Assembly: GCF_003668875.1 (NCBI RefSeq)
Contig: NZ_RAWM01000016.1
Span: 1-64,000 of the forward strand
DNA length: 64,000 nt
From: Corallococcus interemptor
GTDB lineage: Bacteria > Myxococcota > Myxococcia > Myxococcales > Myxococcaceae
Direction of reading: 5' to 3'
Shown here in pieces: positions 1 through 7,622 of this stretch. The first letter of the stretch is position 1. Each line of letters opens with the position of its first letter. The position numbers were made by a program, and so were the translations under genes. A model generated the notes under the pieces. That model had not been told where the DNA came from. It saw only the letters and a list, made by a program, of their open reading frames with translations, and did not search any database.

Positions 1-1427
1 GCGCCGGCCGGCGCGAGCGCGGGCAGGGACGTGGTGGGCCGGTTGCCAGGGCGCGGAGGCACGGGGCCCGCGGGCGCGATGGGCGGGACGACCTGTCCGA
101 CGGCGAGGACCGGAGGCGGCGTCGCGCCGACAGCGGGCGGGCTGAGGCGTGGCGCGACGGGCGGCGGCGTCACCGGTCCCACGGTGGGAGGGGACGCAGG
201 CCGGGCACCGGCGGGGGCGATGGTGGGCACCGAGGGCGGACGGGCCGCGGGAGCCACCGGAGGAACCGCGGGGCTCAGCGGCTGCATGGTCGGCACGGCG
301 GCGGGGCCGCGCGCCACGGGAGGCGGCGTGGCCATGGGCGCGACGCCCGGCACCGCCGGAGGCATGGCGGGAGGCATGGCGGGAGGCATCGCGGGCGAAG
401 CGCTCACGTTGGGCGGAACGACGGGTGCGATGCGAGGCATCGACGCGGGAGCCTGGGGCGGAGTCCCAGCGCCCACGGCGGGCGTCGTGGTGGTGGGGCG
501 CGCACCGGTGGGAACCGCCGGAGCCTGAGGAGGAGCCACCGCGCCCACGGCCGGAATGGCGGAGACGGTGGGACGAGCCCCGGCAGGCGTCGCAGGAGCT
601 TGCGGCGGCGCCACCGCGCCCACGGCCGGAATGGCGGAGACGGTGGGGCGAGCACCGGCAGGCGTCGCAGGTGCTTGCGGCGGAATCGCCGTCACGGTCG
701 CGCGAGGCGTCGTGGGGGCTGCTGGAGCCTGCGGGGGAGCCACCGTACCGACCGCCGGAATCGCGGTGACGGTGGGCCGCGACTGCGCGGTCGGCGCGGG
801 CGGAGGCGACGCGACGCCAACGGATGGAACCCCGGACACCGTCGGCCGTGATGCAGCGGGGACTCCCGCAGGGGCAATGCCCGGCGGTGCCCCACGAGGC
901 GCGGCTCCCACGGGTGCGAGGCCCGCGGGCGTCGGGCGCGGCGGAGTTCCAGTCACGGGGGCTCCAGCCGCGGGCGCGACCGAGGGCACTCCACTGGACG
1001 ATGCAGGCCGGGCCGTCGCTGGAGCCACAGGCGGGACGCCGCCCACGGCAGGAGCCTGCGAGGCTGCCGGAGCCACCGAGGGAGCCTGCCCCGACGCAGG
1101 CCGGGCCGCCGCTGGAGCCACCGAGGGAACCTGACCCGACGCAGGCCGTGCCGCCGCCGGTGCCACCGATGGAACCTGACCCGAAGCCGGCCGGGCCGCC
1201 GCTGGCGGCGCGACAGGGGGCGGCGTGGGGCGCGCGGCTGGCGCGGTCCCCGGAGGCACTGCTGCCTTGGGCGGCGGCGCCGCGGGCGGACGGGGTGCCG
1301 TGGGCGGGACGGACGGCGGTACGGTGGCCGTCACCCGGGGCAGGGCGGGCGTCGCCGGACGCGCGGGCGCCGGGGGCGCGGCGGGCCCTGGCGGCGCGCC
1401 AGAGTTCGGATCGGAAGGCTCGGACAT
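1..1427 (-). CDS. Pro/Ala-rich tandem-repeat protein, 3' end beyond the window
   Basis: An uninterrupted reading frame of 475 codons runs leftward from an ATG at 1427 and leaves the window without a stop. It begins MSEPSDPNSGAPPGP and consists almost wholly of Pro, Ala, Val, Gly, Ser and Thr. Repeat units are visible: ARPASGQ(V/A)PSVAPAA occurs about three times near residues 75-120, and a longer unit containing ARPTVSAIPAVGAVAPPQAP recurs around residues 220-290; MPPA is repeated near 320. There is no signal peptide or folded domain in the visible part. The start lies 9 bases after the Hsp70 stop codon with no clear ribosome-binding site, so it is probably translated by coupling to the Hsp70 gene. 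It may be the disordered N-terminal part of a larger protein whose folded domain lies off the edge. Function unknown; opposite-strand frames here are shadows. Confidence 0.7.
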   Translation of the reverse strand, partial: MSEPSDPNSGAPPGPAAPPAPARPATPALPRVTATVPPSVPPTAPRPPAAPPPKAAVPPGTAPAARPTPPPVAPPAAARPASGQVPSVAPAAARPASGQVPSVAPAAARPASGQAPSVAPAASQAPAVGGVPPVAPATARPASSSGVPSVAPAAGAPVTGTPPRPTPAGLAPVGAAPRGAPPGIAPAGVPAASRPTVSGVPSVGVASPPPAPTAQSRPTVTAIPAVGTVAPPQAPAAPTTPRATVTAIPPQAPATPAGARPTVSAIPAVGAVAPPQAPATPAGARPTVSAIPAVGAVAPPQAPAVPTGARPTTTTPAVGAGTPPQAPASMPRIAPVVPPNVSASPAMPPAMPPAMPPAVPGVAPMATPPPVARGPAAVPTMQPLSPAVPPVAPAARPPSVPTIAPAGARPASPPTVGPVTPPPVAPRLSPPAVGATPPPVLAVGQVVPPIAPAGPVPPRPGNRPTTSLPALAPAG

Positions 1428-1436
1428 CGGCGGCGC

Positions 1437-3044
1437 CTAGTTGGCCACGGCGGGCAGGTCGCTGCTGTTGTGGCCGGCGAGCCGCGTGTTGCGGTTCGAC
1501 TGGATCGACTGCTGGATGTCCGCCTCCGTCATGCCGGACGACAACGTGATCGTCGTCGACGTCTTCTGACCCGTCTCCACGTCACACGCGGACACGTTCA
1601 CCAGACCGTCCGTGTTGATCTCGAACGTCACTTCGATCTTCACCTCGCCGCGATACCCGATGCGGAAGCCCGAGAACTCGAACTCGCCCAGCATCTCGCA
1701 CTCCTCGGCGCGGTTGGACTCACCCTGGTACACGCGGATCTTCACCTTCTCCTGCCCGTCACGGCTGGTGGTGAAGGTCTTCGAGCGGTCAATGGGCACC
1801 GGCGTGTTCTTGTCGATGATCTTCTCCGTGTACCCACCCACGGTGCCGATCCGCAGCGTCAGCGGCGTGACGTCCACCAGGAACGTCTCCGTCTTGCTGT
1901 CCAGCAGCGCGTGCGACTGGAGCGCCGCGCCCATGGCCACGACCTGATCCGGGTTGATGCCCTCCAGCGGCTCCTTCTGGAAGTAGTGCTTCACCGAGTT
2001 GCGGATGATGGGCAGCCGCGTGGGCCCGCCCACCAGGATGACCGCGTCGATGTCCGCCGCCGTCAGCCGTGCGCTCTGCAGCGCCTCGTCGCAGACCTTG
2101 AACGTGCGCTGCACCAGGTCCATCACCATCCGGTTGAACTGGTCCTGGTTGAGCGTGTTGCGCAGGTCCATCACGTTGCCGTTGGCGTCCTGGCAGATGC
2201 CCGCGCAGAGGATCTCCGCGGTGCCGTACTGGCCCACGTCGATCTTCGCCTTCTCCGCCGCGTCCTTCAGCATCTGCAGGCAGTACTTGTTCTGCCGCAG
2301 ATCCAACCGCGTGCGGCTGAGGAAGTCGTCCGCCATCCACGTCATGATGCGGTCGTCGAAGTCGTCGCCGCCCAGGTACGTGTCACCCGCCGTCGCGAGC
2401 ACCTCGAAGACGTCCTTGCCGATTTCGAGGATGGACACGTCGAACGTGCCGCCACCCAGGTCGTAGACGACGACGCGCTGGTTGACGTCCCGGCCAAAGC
2501 CGTACGCCAGCGCCGCCGCCGTGGGCTCGTTGATGATGCGCAGGACTTCCAGCCCCGCGATGCGGCCCGCGTCCTTCGTGGCCTGGCGCTGGTTGTCGTT
2601 GAAGTACGCGGGGACGGTGATGACCGCCTTGTGCACCTCGCGGCCCAGGTACGTCTCCGCGACGGCCTTCATCTCCTTGAGCACCAGCGCGGAGATCTCC
2701 GGCAGCGAATAGCTGCGGTCCCGCACGCCGATGCGCACCGAGTTGTTGTCGCCCTCGACGATGCGGTAGGGCATCACCGCCTGCGCCTTCTTCACCTCGT
2801 CGGAGAAGTAGTACCGGCCGATGAGCCGCTTGGCCGAGTACACCGTGTTCTCGGGGCTGGTGATGATGTTCTTCTTCGCCGCGTTGCCCACCAGCACGGA
2901 CCCTTCCTCCAGGAAGGACACGCACGAGGCATGCGTCGTCTCGCCCCACTCGTTGGGGATGACCGTGGGCTGACCCTCGTGGACGACGGACACGCACGAA
3001 TACGACGTGCCCAGGTCGATGCCGATTGCGATGTCGTCCGCCAT
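1437..3044 (-). CDS. Hsp70/DnaK-family chaperone lacking the C-terminal lid
   Basis: Predicted 535-residue cytoplasmic ATP-dependent chaperone. The nucleotide-binding domain is complete: IDLGTSYS at residues 9-16, the phosphate-2 motif VVYDLGGGTFDVS near 192-204 and VILVGGPTRLPIIR near 335-348. The beta substrate-binding domain follows (about 385-505, with VTPLTLRIGT at the junction). The protein stops about 30 residues later, so the alpha-helical lid and EEVD-like tail of DnaK (about 640 residues) are missing. I chose the ATG at 3044, not the upstream 3137, because GGAG lies at the right distance and the protein then begins MADDIAIGIDLG like other Hsp70s. It is divergent from the amidotransferase-like gene and is followed closely by the Pro/Ala-rich gene. 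This is an accessory Hsp70, not the general dnaK; no dnaJ or grpE is adjacent. Confidence 0.93.
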   Translation of the reverse strand: MADDIAIGIDLGTSYSCVSVVHEGQPTVIPNEWGETTHASCVSFLEEGSVLVGNAAKKNIITSPENTVYSAKRLIGRYYFSDEVKKAQAVMPYRIVEGDNNSVRIGVRDRSYSLPEISALVLKEMKAVAETYLGREVHKAVITVPAYFNDNQRQATKDAGRIAGLEVLRIINEPTAAALAYGFGRDVNQRVVVYDLGGGTFDVSILEIGKDVFEVLATAGDTYLGGDDFDDRIMTWMADDFLSRTRLDLRQNKYCLQMLKDAAEKAKIDVGQYGTAEILCAGICQDANGNVMDLRNTLNQDQFNRMVMDLVQRTFKVCDEALQSARLTAADIDAVILVGGPTRLPIIRNSVKHYFQKEPLEGINPDQVVAMGAALQSHALLDSKTETFLVDVTPLTLRIGTVGGYTEKIIDKNTPVPIDRSKTFTTSRDGQEKVKIRVYQGESNRAEECEMLGEFEFSGFRIGYRGEVKIEVTFEINTDGLVNVSACDVETGQKTSTTITLSSGMTEADIQQSIQSNRNTRLAGHNSSDLPAVAN

Positions 3045-3195
3045 TCCGTCTCCGGTGAAGACCTGCACCCCGGCCCCTCTGGCGAGAGGGCAGCCGGGAA
3101 GCGCCCGGAGGTTAGGCTCCACGTTCCGGGGTGTCAATTCAAAGACTGTTCAAACGCCAGCCATTTCAAGGGCTTAGCGCCAGAGCAGGGGAGCG

Positions 3196-3213
3196 GGTTC
3201 AGCGGGCTGAACC
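3196..3213. promoter_or_regulatory. Perfect 8+2+8 inverted repeat in the divergent hsp70/amidotransferase-like intergenic region
   Basis: GGTTCAGC-GG-GCTGAACC lies between the two divergent starts (3044 and 3259). Its symmetry and position suggest an operator for a dimeric regulator, but no regulator is adjacent and a small hairpin with no function is possible. Confidence 0.35.
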
Positions 3214-3258
3214 GGCATCCCATGGACCTTATCCCTTGAGGTGAAGGGGGGAATCACC

Positions 3259-4092
3259 ATGTCCGCCATCCTCGCCGCCCTGTCGTCGGATCCCAACCTC
3301 CTGCGGTGCGAGCTGCACCGGCTGACCCAGCAGGTCGTCCTCCGCCCGGAGGCCCGGGCCAACGCCTTGGGGGTGGGCTCCTATGCCCAGGAGGATGTCC
3401 TCCTGCGCCGCCTGGCACCGGACCGGGACATCACGCTGGATGACCTGGGGCCGCCCCACGAATCCGAGGCCGTGCTCTTCCACGCCAGCCGGCTGCCGCT
3501 CGGCCTGTCGCCCGAGGAGAACACCCAGCCCTTCCGGGCGCGCCACTGGTTGTTCGCCCACCAGGGCCCGCTGCCGGACTTCGAGCCCCTGCGCGCCCCG
3601 CTGCTGTCGCGCGTGCCAGAGCACCTCCAGCGGCAGGTGCGAGGCTCCACCGGCAGCGAGGTCCTCTTCGCCCTCTTCCTCACGCGCCTGCGGGAACTGG
3701 GCCGCACGGATGATCCACGCCTGGAGCCGGAGGTGGCCGGCCGCGTGCTGCGCGACACGGTGCGTGAAGTGGAGGCCACGCTCGTGAAGCTGGGGCAGGT
3801 GCGCACGCCGCCGCTCAACCTGGTGGCCACCAACGGCACCGTGCTGGCCGCCACGCGCCGCGGCGAGGCCCCGCTGTACTACACGCGCCTGGAGGGCAGC
3901 GCGGAGTGCGCCCACTGCGGCGTGACGCCCCAGACGCCGGAGACGCATCCGGAGGTCGGCGCGCACCGCCGCCGCCGCACGGTGGTGGTGGCCAGCCACG
4001 TGACGCGCACGCAGGGCTGGGTGGAGCTGCCGCAGGGCGCGACGCTGGCGGTGGGCGAGGACCTCCAGGTCCAGCAGCTGCCGCCGTCCTGA
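3259..4092 (+). CDS. Class II glutamine amidotransferase-like protein without the N-terminal cysteine
   Basis: 277 residues. The fold is suggested by features of the GATase_4/YafJ group: HASRLPLGLSPEENTQPF near residues 75-92 and LFAHQG shortly after, matching the family pattern of HxR...S...N.HPF and AHNG. In active members the protein starts Met-Cys and Cys2 is the nucleophile; this protein starts MSAILAAL, so residue 2 is Ser and the nearest Cys is at about residue 17. The start is well supported by AAGGGGGGA at 3244-3252, with the ATG at 3259; the GTG at 3241 would overlap that site. It is therefore either an inactive relative or uses Ser2. The C-terminal half contains CAHC, but no second domain is recognised. 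It stands alone and is convergent with mrtX. Confidence 0.75.
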   Translation: MSAILAALSSDPNLLRCELHRLTQQVVLRPEARANALGVGSYAQEDVLLRRLAPDRDITLDDLGPPHESEAVLFHASRLPLGLSPEENTQPFRARHWLFAHQGPLPDFEPLRAPLLSRVPEHLQRQVRGSTGSEVLFALFLTRLRELGRTDDPRLEPEVAGRVLRDTVREVEATLVKLGQVRTPPLNLVATNGTVLAATRRGEAPLYYTRLEGSAECAHCGVTPQTPETHPEVGAHRRRRTVVVASHVTRTQGWVELPQGATLAVGEDLQVQQLPPS

Positions 4093-4100
4093 CGGGGCCG

Positions 4101-4826
4101 CTACGGGCCGCCGAAGAAGGAGACCTCCAGGAAGCGCACGTAGAGGTTGCAGGCGGCGTGGAAGAGCGAGCAGCCGACGATGGTGCCGGTGCGCTCGCGC
4201 ATCCAGCCGAAGAGGAGCGCGGGGAAGAACACCGCCAGCCGCCACGTCTGGAAGATGGCCAGGTGGCCCAGCGCGAAGAGCAGCGCCGTCACCCAGAAGG
4301 CGCGCCCCAGCCGCGCGCCCAGCACCACGCGCCCCTGGGGCCACGCGTCGCGCAGGCGGGCCTGGAGGTAGCCCCGGTAGAAGAACTCCTCCGGCAGCGC
4401 GACGACGAAGAGCTGATCAATCACCCACTCGCCGAAGCGCGGGGGCAGGCGCGGCTGGAAGTGGCCCTCGCCGATGATGGGCGTCAGGTGGTGCGCGAGC
4501 GCGGGCGGCAGGTGCGGCACCACCTGCACGAAGCCGGCGAAGCCCGCGAAGAACAGCGGCCCCACGATGGCGCTCATCACCAGGAACAGGCGCACGTCCT
4601 CCTTCCACGCGCGCAGGGTGAGGCCGTAGTCGCGGTAGTCCTCGTCGCGCCAGCGCATGGGGATGAGCGGCAGGTAGAGGAAGCCCACCGTGGCCACCAG
4701 CTTGGGCACGCTGGTGCCCCCGGCGATGAGGAACGCCGCGATGATGCCCAAAAAGCCCAGCGCCCAGAGGCCCATCGCCTCCTGCACCGCGCTCACCTTG
4801 AAGGGAGGCCCCGAAGGCCGGCTCAT
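4101..4826 (-). CDS. mrtX: CPBP-family glutamic intramembrane protease, probable myxosortase MrtX
   Basis: 241-residue multipass membrane protein of the Rce1/CPBP (Abi) family. The catalytic motifs are visible: EEFFYRG at residues 146-152 (glutamates and arginine), FALGH at 184-188 and LFHAACN around 221-227, each within a hydrophobic segment; three or four further hydrophobic segments precede them. In Myxococcus xanthus the relative MXAN_2755 was proposed on computational grounds as MrtX, the endopeptidase that processes MYXO-CTERM surface proteins. The assignment here rests on the family motifs and on the adjoining trypsin-like gene, which resembles the gene described next to mrtX. The two genes overlap by ATGA (4823-4826), implying coupled translation. 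A MYXO-CTERM substrate occurs at 55737-58628. Another CPBP function, such as immunity or prenyl-protein processing, is the alternative. Confidence 0.75.
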   Translation of the reverse strand: MSRPSGPPFKVSAVQEAMGLWALGFLGIIAAFLIAGGTSVPKLVATVGFLYLPLIPMRWRDEDYRDYGLTLRAWKEDVRLFLVMSAIVGPLFFAGFAGFVQVVPHLPPALAHHLTPIIGEGHFQPRLPPRFGEWVIDQLFVVALPEEFFYRGYLQARLRDAWPQGRVVLGARLGRAFWVTALLFALGHLAIFQTWRLAVFFPALLFGWMRERTGTIVGCSLFHAACNLYVRFLEVSFFGGP

Positions 4827-5434
4827 GGCGCGTCCGCCGAGGCGAGCTCCGCCTTCACGGCGGACAGGGGCAGGGCGCGGGCGCCACGGCCCCGGCGCTC
4901 GACGACGAGGCCCACCAGCCGCCCGTCGCCGTCATACAGCGGGCTGCCCGGCGCGAGCGTGAGGTCCACGTCGAAGAACGGCGCGGGGGCTGTCTTCGCC
5001 ACCGTCGCCCTGGGCGTGTCCCGCTGCCCCTTCTTGCGCGCGGGCATGACGCCCACCACCCAGCGGCCCGCCAGCCCCTCCGGCACCAGCCGCACCGGCG
5101 CCGCGGGCCACGTGCCCTGGGGGCCCGCCACCACCGCGACCTGGAGCACCGTGCTGGAGAGCACCACGCGCGCCGTCAGCGCGTTGCCCTCGTGCACCAC
5201 CTGGGCGGAGCTGGGACCCACGAGCGACACGGCCGTGAGCACCTGTCCGTCCGCGCCCACGATGATGCCGGGGCCCGCGTTCTGGGGGCCGCGCACGCGT
5301 ACCGAGGAGCGGGTGTGCAGTTCCAGCACGCGCTGGAGGTCGGCGCGCGACGGCCGGGCCTCCGCGCCGGCCCGCGTGGGCAGGGCGAGGAGGAGGCAGA
5401 GGAGGGCGGGGACGAGGAGGAGCGGGCGGAACAT
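4823..5434 (-). CDS. Secreted trypsin/HtrA-fold protein with apparently lost catalytic triad
   Basis: 203 residues. I start at MFRPLLLVP, which gives a signal peptide (hydrophobic residues 3-18, cleavage near 24); the longer frame upstream only adds Arg/Ser-rich residues overlapping the polX end. The remainder aligns by eye with a Deg/HtrA chymotrypsin fold: GADGQVLTAVSLVG at 60-73 takes the place of the canonical G.ILTNAHVV, LQVAVV near 97-102 that of DLAVLK, and LAPGSPLYDGDGRLVGL at 160-176 that of GNSGGPLLDxxGRVVGI. In this alignment His, Asp and Ser are all replaced, so it is probably not a working protease. It overlaps mrtX by ATGA and precedes it in the operon, so it may be a periplasmic partner or substrate-presenting factor for MrtX. 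This looks like the family called MXAN_2756-like trypsin-like endoprotease. Confidence 0.78.
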   Translation of the reverse strand: MFRPLLLVPALLCLLLALPTRAGAEARPSRADLQRVLELHTRSSVRVRGPQNAGPGIIVGADGQVLTAVSLVGPSSAQVVHEGNALTARVVLSSTVLQVAVVAGPQGTWPAAPVRLVPEGLAGRWVVGVMPARKKGQRDTPRATVAKTAPAPFFDVDLTLAPGSPLYDGDGRLVGLVVERRGRGARALPLSAVKAELASADAP

Positions 5435-5453
5435 CTTCGCGCCCGCAAGCCTA

Positions 5454-7214
5454 TCAGCGCTCCCGCAGGCCGGCGAGGAAGCTCTCCGCGGAGCGGGTGT
5501 TGAGGACGTCCTGCTTCCTCGCCCAGCCCCGGCGCGCCGTGGCCACGGCATAGGCCAGGTTCTTCAGGTCGTCCTGGCGGTGCGCGTCGCAGCTCACCAC
5601 CAGCTTCACCCCGCGCCCCACGGCCTGCCGCACGTACTCGGCCTTGAGGTCCAGGCGCGCCGGCTTGCCGTTGATCTCCACCGCGACGCCGCGCTCCCGC
5701 GCGCGCTCCAGGACCTCCTCCATCCGGAGGGCGTACGGCTCGCGGCTCTGGATGAGGCGCCCGGTGGGGTGTCCCAGGATGTGCAGGTGCGGGTTGTCCA
5801 GCGCGGCCAGCACCCGGCGCGTCATCTGGTCCTCGTCCATGGAGTGGCGCACGTGGATGGAGGCGATGACGACCTCCAGCTGCTCCAGCACGCTGTCCGC
5901 GTAGTCCAGCGCCCCCGACTCCAGGATGTCCACCTCGATGCCCTTGAGCAGCCGCATGCCGGGCACCAGCTCGTTCACGCGGTCGATCTCCTCCCACTGC
6001 CGCTTGAGGTCGTCCACCTTGAGTCCGCCCGCGTGGATGGCCGCCTCGCTGTGCTCGGTGACGGTGAGGTACTTGAGCCCCAGCGCCTTCGCGGCGCGCG
6101 CCATCTCCTCCAGCGTGTTGCGGCCGTCGGACCAGGTGCTGTGCGCGTGCACCGCGCCCTGCACGTCCGCGAGCGTCACCAGGTCCTCCGGCAGCTTGCC
6201 AGTCCGGGCCGCCTCCACCTCGCCGTTGTCCTCGCGCAGCTCCGGCGGCACCTCCTGCATGTCCAGCAGCCGGTACAGCGTCGCCTCGTCGGGGACGGGG
6301 ACCTTGGTGCCGTCCTCGCGGTGCACGCCCCATTCGGAAATCTTGAGCCCCTTCTCGTGGCCCAGGTTGCGCAGCCGGATGTGGTGCGCCTTGGAGCCGG
6401 TGAAGTGGTGCAGCGCGGTGGCGTAGTCCTCGTCCGGCAGCACGCGCAGGTCCACCTGGAGGTCGCCCTGCACCATGCGCACGGAGCACTTGCTGTCGCC
6501 CTTGCCAATCACCGTCGCCACGCCCGGCGCGTTCGCGAGCGTGTCCAGCACGGGTCCCGCTTCCTTCGCGGAGGCGATGATGTCCACGTCGCCCACGGTC
6601 TCCGCGCGGCGGCGCACGCTGCCACCCAGGCTCGCGCGCACCACGCCCGGCGCCTGGCGGATCAGCTCCAGCAGTCCTTCCGCGATGGGGAGCGCGTCCC
6701 CCAGGAGCTTCCGCTCGCCCTTGGCGCGCCGGTACACGGAGATGCCGTCCAGGAGCTTCGCCTCGCTCTTGGGGCCAAAGCCCTTGAGTTCCCGCACGCG
6801 GCCGTCCTTGCAGGCGCGCTCCAGGTCCTCGACGCTGCCCACCTGGAGCTCCTTCCACAGGGCAGCGACCTTCTTCGGCCCCACGTCCGGCAGCTTCATG
6901 AGCTCCAGCAGGCCGGCGGGGAACTGGGCCTTCAGCTCCTCGAACGCCGTCATGCGGCCGGTCGTCACCAGCTCGGTGAGCTTTTCGGCGAGCCCCGGGC
7001 CGATGCCCTGGAGCTCCTGCAGGCGGCCCTCGGTGACGATGGCGCCCAGGTCCTGCGGCAGGTTCGCGATGCGGTCCGCGCCAATGTCGTAGGCGCGGAC
7101 ACGGAAGCCGCTCTGCCCCTGGAGCTGGAGCAGGAGGGACATGTCCCGGAGGAGCTGGGCGACGGCCGCCTTGTCGGTGAGCACGGCGTTGGAGGGTGTC
7201 ACGTCAGGAGTCAC
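5454..7214 (-). CDS. polX: DNA polymerase/3'-5' exonuclease PolX (PolX + PHP domains)
   Basis: About 586 residues, as expected for bacterial PolX (570-575). An N-terminal helix-hairpin-helix region (LQGIGPGLAEKL and LPDVGPKKVAALW) is followed by the polymerase X palm with GGSVRRRAETVGDVDI, which supplies the catalytic aspartates. The C-terminal PHP phosphoesterase domain has AHSTWSDGRNT, TEHSEA, EVDIL, SIHVRHSM, GHPTGR and SCDAHR, giving the metal-binding His/Asp set. The enzyme fills gaps in base-excision or double-strand-break repair and has metal-dependent 3'-5' exonuclease activity. The start is uncertain: GTG at 7214 (or 7202) begins homologous sequence, and the frame upstream to 7472 is antisense to the Rieske gene. 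Divergent from the Rieske ferredoxin gene. Confidence 0.93.
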   Translation of the reverse strand: MTPDVTPSNAVLTDKAAVAQLLRDMSLLLQLQGQSGFRVRAYDIGADRIANLPQDLGAIVTEGRLQELQGIGPGLAEKLTELVTTGRMTAFEELKAQFPAGLLELMKLPDVGPKKVAALWKELQVGSVEDLERACKDGRVRELKGFGPKSEAKLLDGISVYRRAKGERKLLGDALPIAEGLLELIRQAPGVVRASLGGSVRRRAETVGDVDIIASAKEAGPVLDTLANAPGVATVIGKGDSKCSVRMVQGDLQVDLRVLPDEDYATALHHFTGSKAHHIRLRNLGHEKGLKISEWGVHREDGTKVPVPDEATLYRLLDMQEVPPELREDNGEVEAARTGKLPEDLVTLADVQGAVHAHSTWSDGRNTLEEMARAAKALGLKYLTVTEHSEAAIHAGGLKVDDLKRQWEEIDRVNELVPGMRLLKGIEVDILESGALDYADSVLEQLEVVIASIHVRHSMDEDQMTRRVLAALDNPHLHILGHPTGRLIQSREPYALRMEEVLERARERGVAVEINGKPARLDLKAEYVRQAVGRGVKLVVSCDAHRQDDLKNLAYAVATARRGWARKQDVLNTRSAESFLAGLRER

Positions 7215-7280
7215 GGTCGGGAAATTAATGCCGGGGGAACGGGGGTGCAGGCCCGGACGGGTTGTGGGAAAAGGAACGCA

Positions 7281-7595
7281 ATGACGAAGATCAAGCTGGG
7301 ACCCGCGGACTTCGCCGAGAGGGAGATGCGGGGCTACGAAATCGGCAAGCGCAACGTCTGCATCGCGAAGATCCACGGCCGCTACAAGGGCCTCGACGAC
7401 TGGTGCAACCACGCCGGCTGTCTGCTGTCGGGCGGACGTCTCGAGGAGAACATGGTCGTGTGCCCGTGCCATGAGGTCGGCTTCGACATGGACACGGGGC
7501 AGAACGCGACTTCGCCCGGCGTCTGTGATGACCAGCCGACGGTGCAGCTCACGGTCGAGGACGGAACGCTCGTCGTCGACCTTCCCGACGTTTGA
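7281..7595 (+). CDS. Rieske [2Fe-2S] ferredoxin
   Basis: 104 residues, a small soluble Rieske protein. The two cluster-binding motifs are C42-N-H44 and C61-P-C-H64, spaced as in Rieske ferredoxins of dioxygenases and nitrite-reductase small subunits. The start has AAAAGGAA seven bases or so upstream. No transmembrane anchor is present. No oxygenase lies beside it, so its redox partner is unknown. The gene is contained in a much longer open frame from 3906 that has no coding support before 7281. It is followed 27 bases later by the moaB-like gene, so the two may be co-transcribed. Confidence 0.9.
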   Translation: MTKIKLGPADFAEREMRGYEIGKRNVCIAKIHGRYKGLDDWCNHAGCLLSGGRLEENMVVCPCHEVGFDMDTGQNATSPGVCDDQPTVQLTVEDGTLVVDLPDV

Positions 7596-7622
7596 GCCTT
7601 CCCACCTTCAGGAGCGTCCACC

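Noticed and set aside
31..1134. Rightward Gly/Ala/Thr-rich frames opposite the Pro/Ala repeat gene
   Set aside because: They are the complement of Pro codons in high-GC repeats, have no ribosome-binding site, and the leftward frame is continuous for 475 codons next to the Hsp70 gene.
1100..1200. Short spaced repeats considered as a CRISPR array
   Set aside because: The repeats are in codon phase and encode ARPASGQ units within a long reading frame; no constant repeat with unique spacers.
3906..7280. Long rightward frame preceding the Rieske gene
   Set aside because: It is antisense to mrtX, the trypsin-like gene and polX and has Arg/His/Gln-rich shadow composition; only the last 104 codons from 7281 are a real protein.
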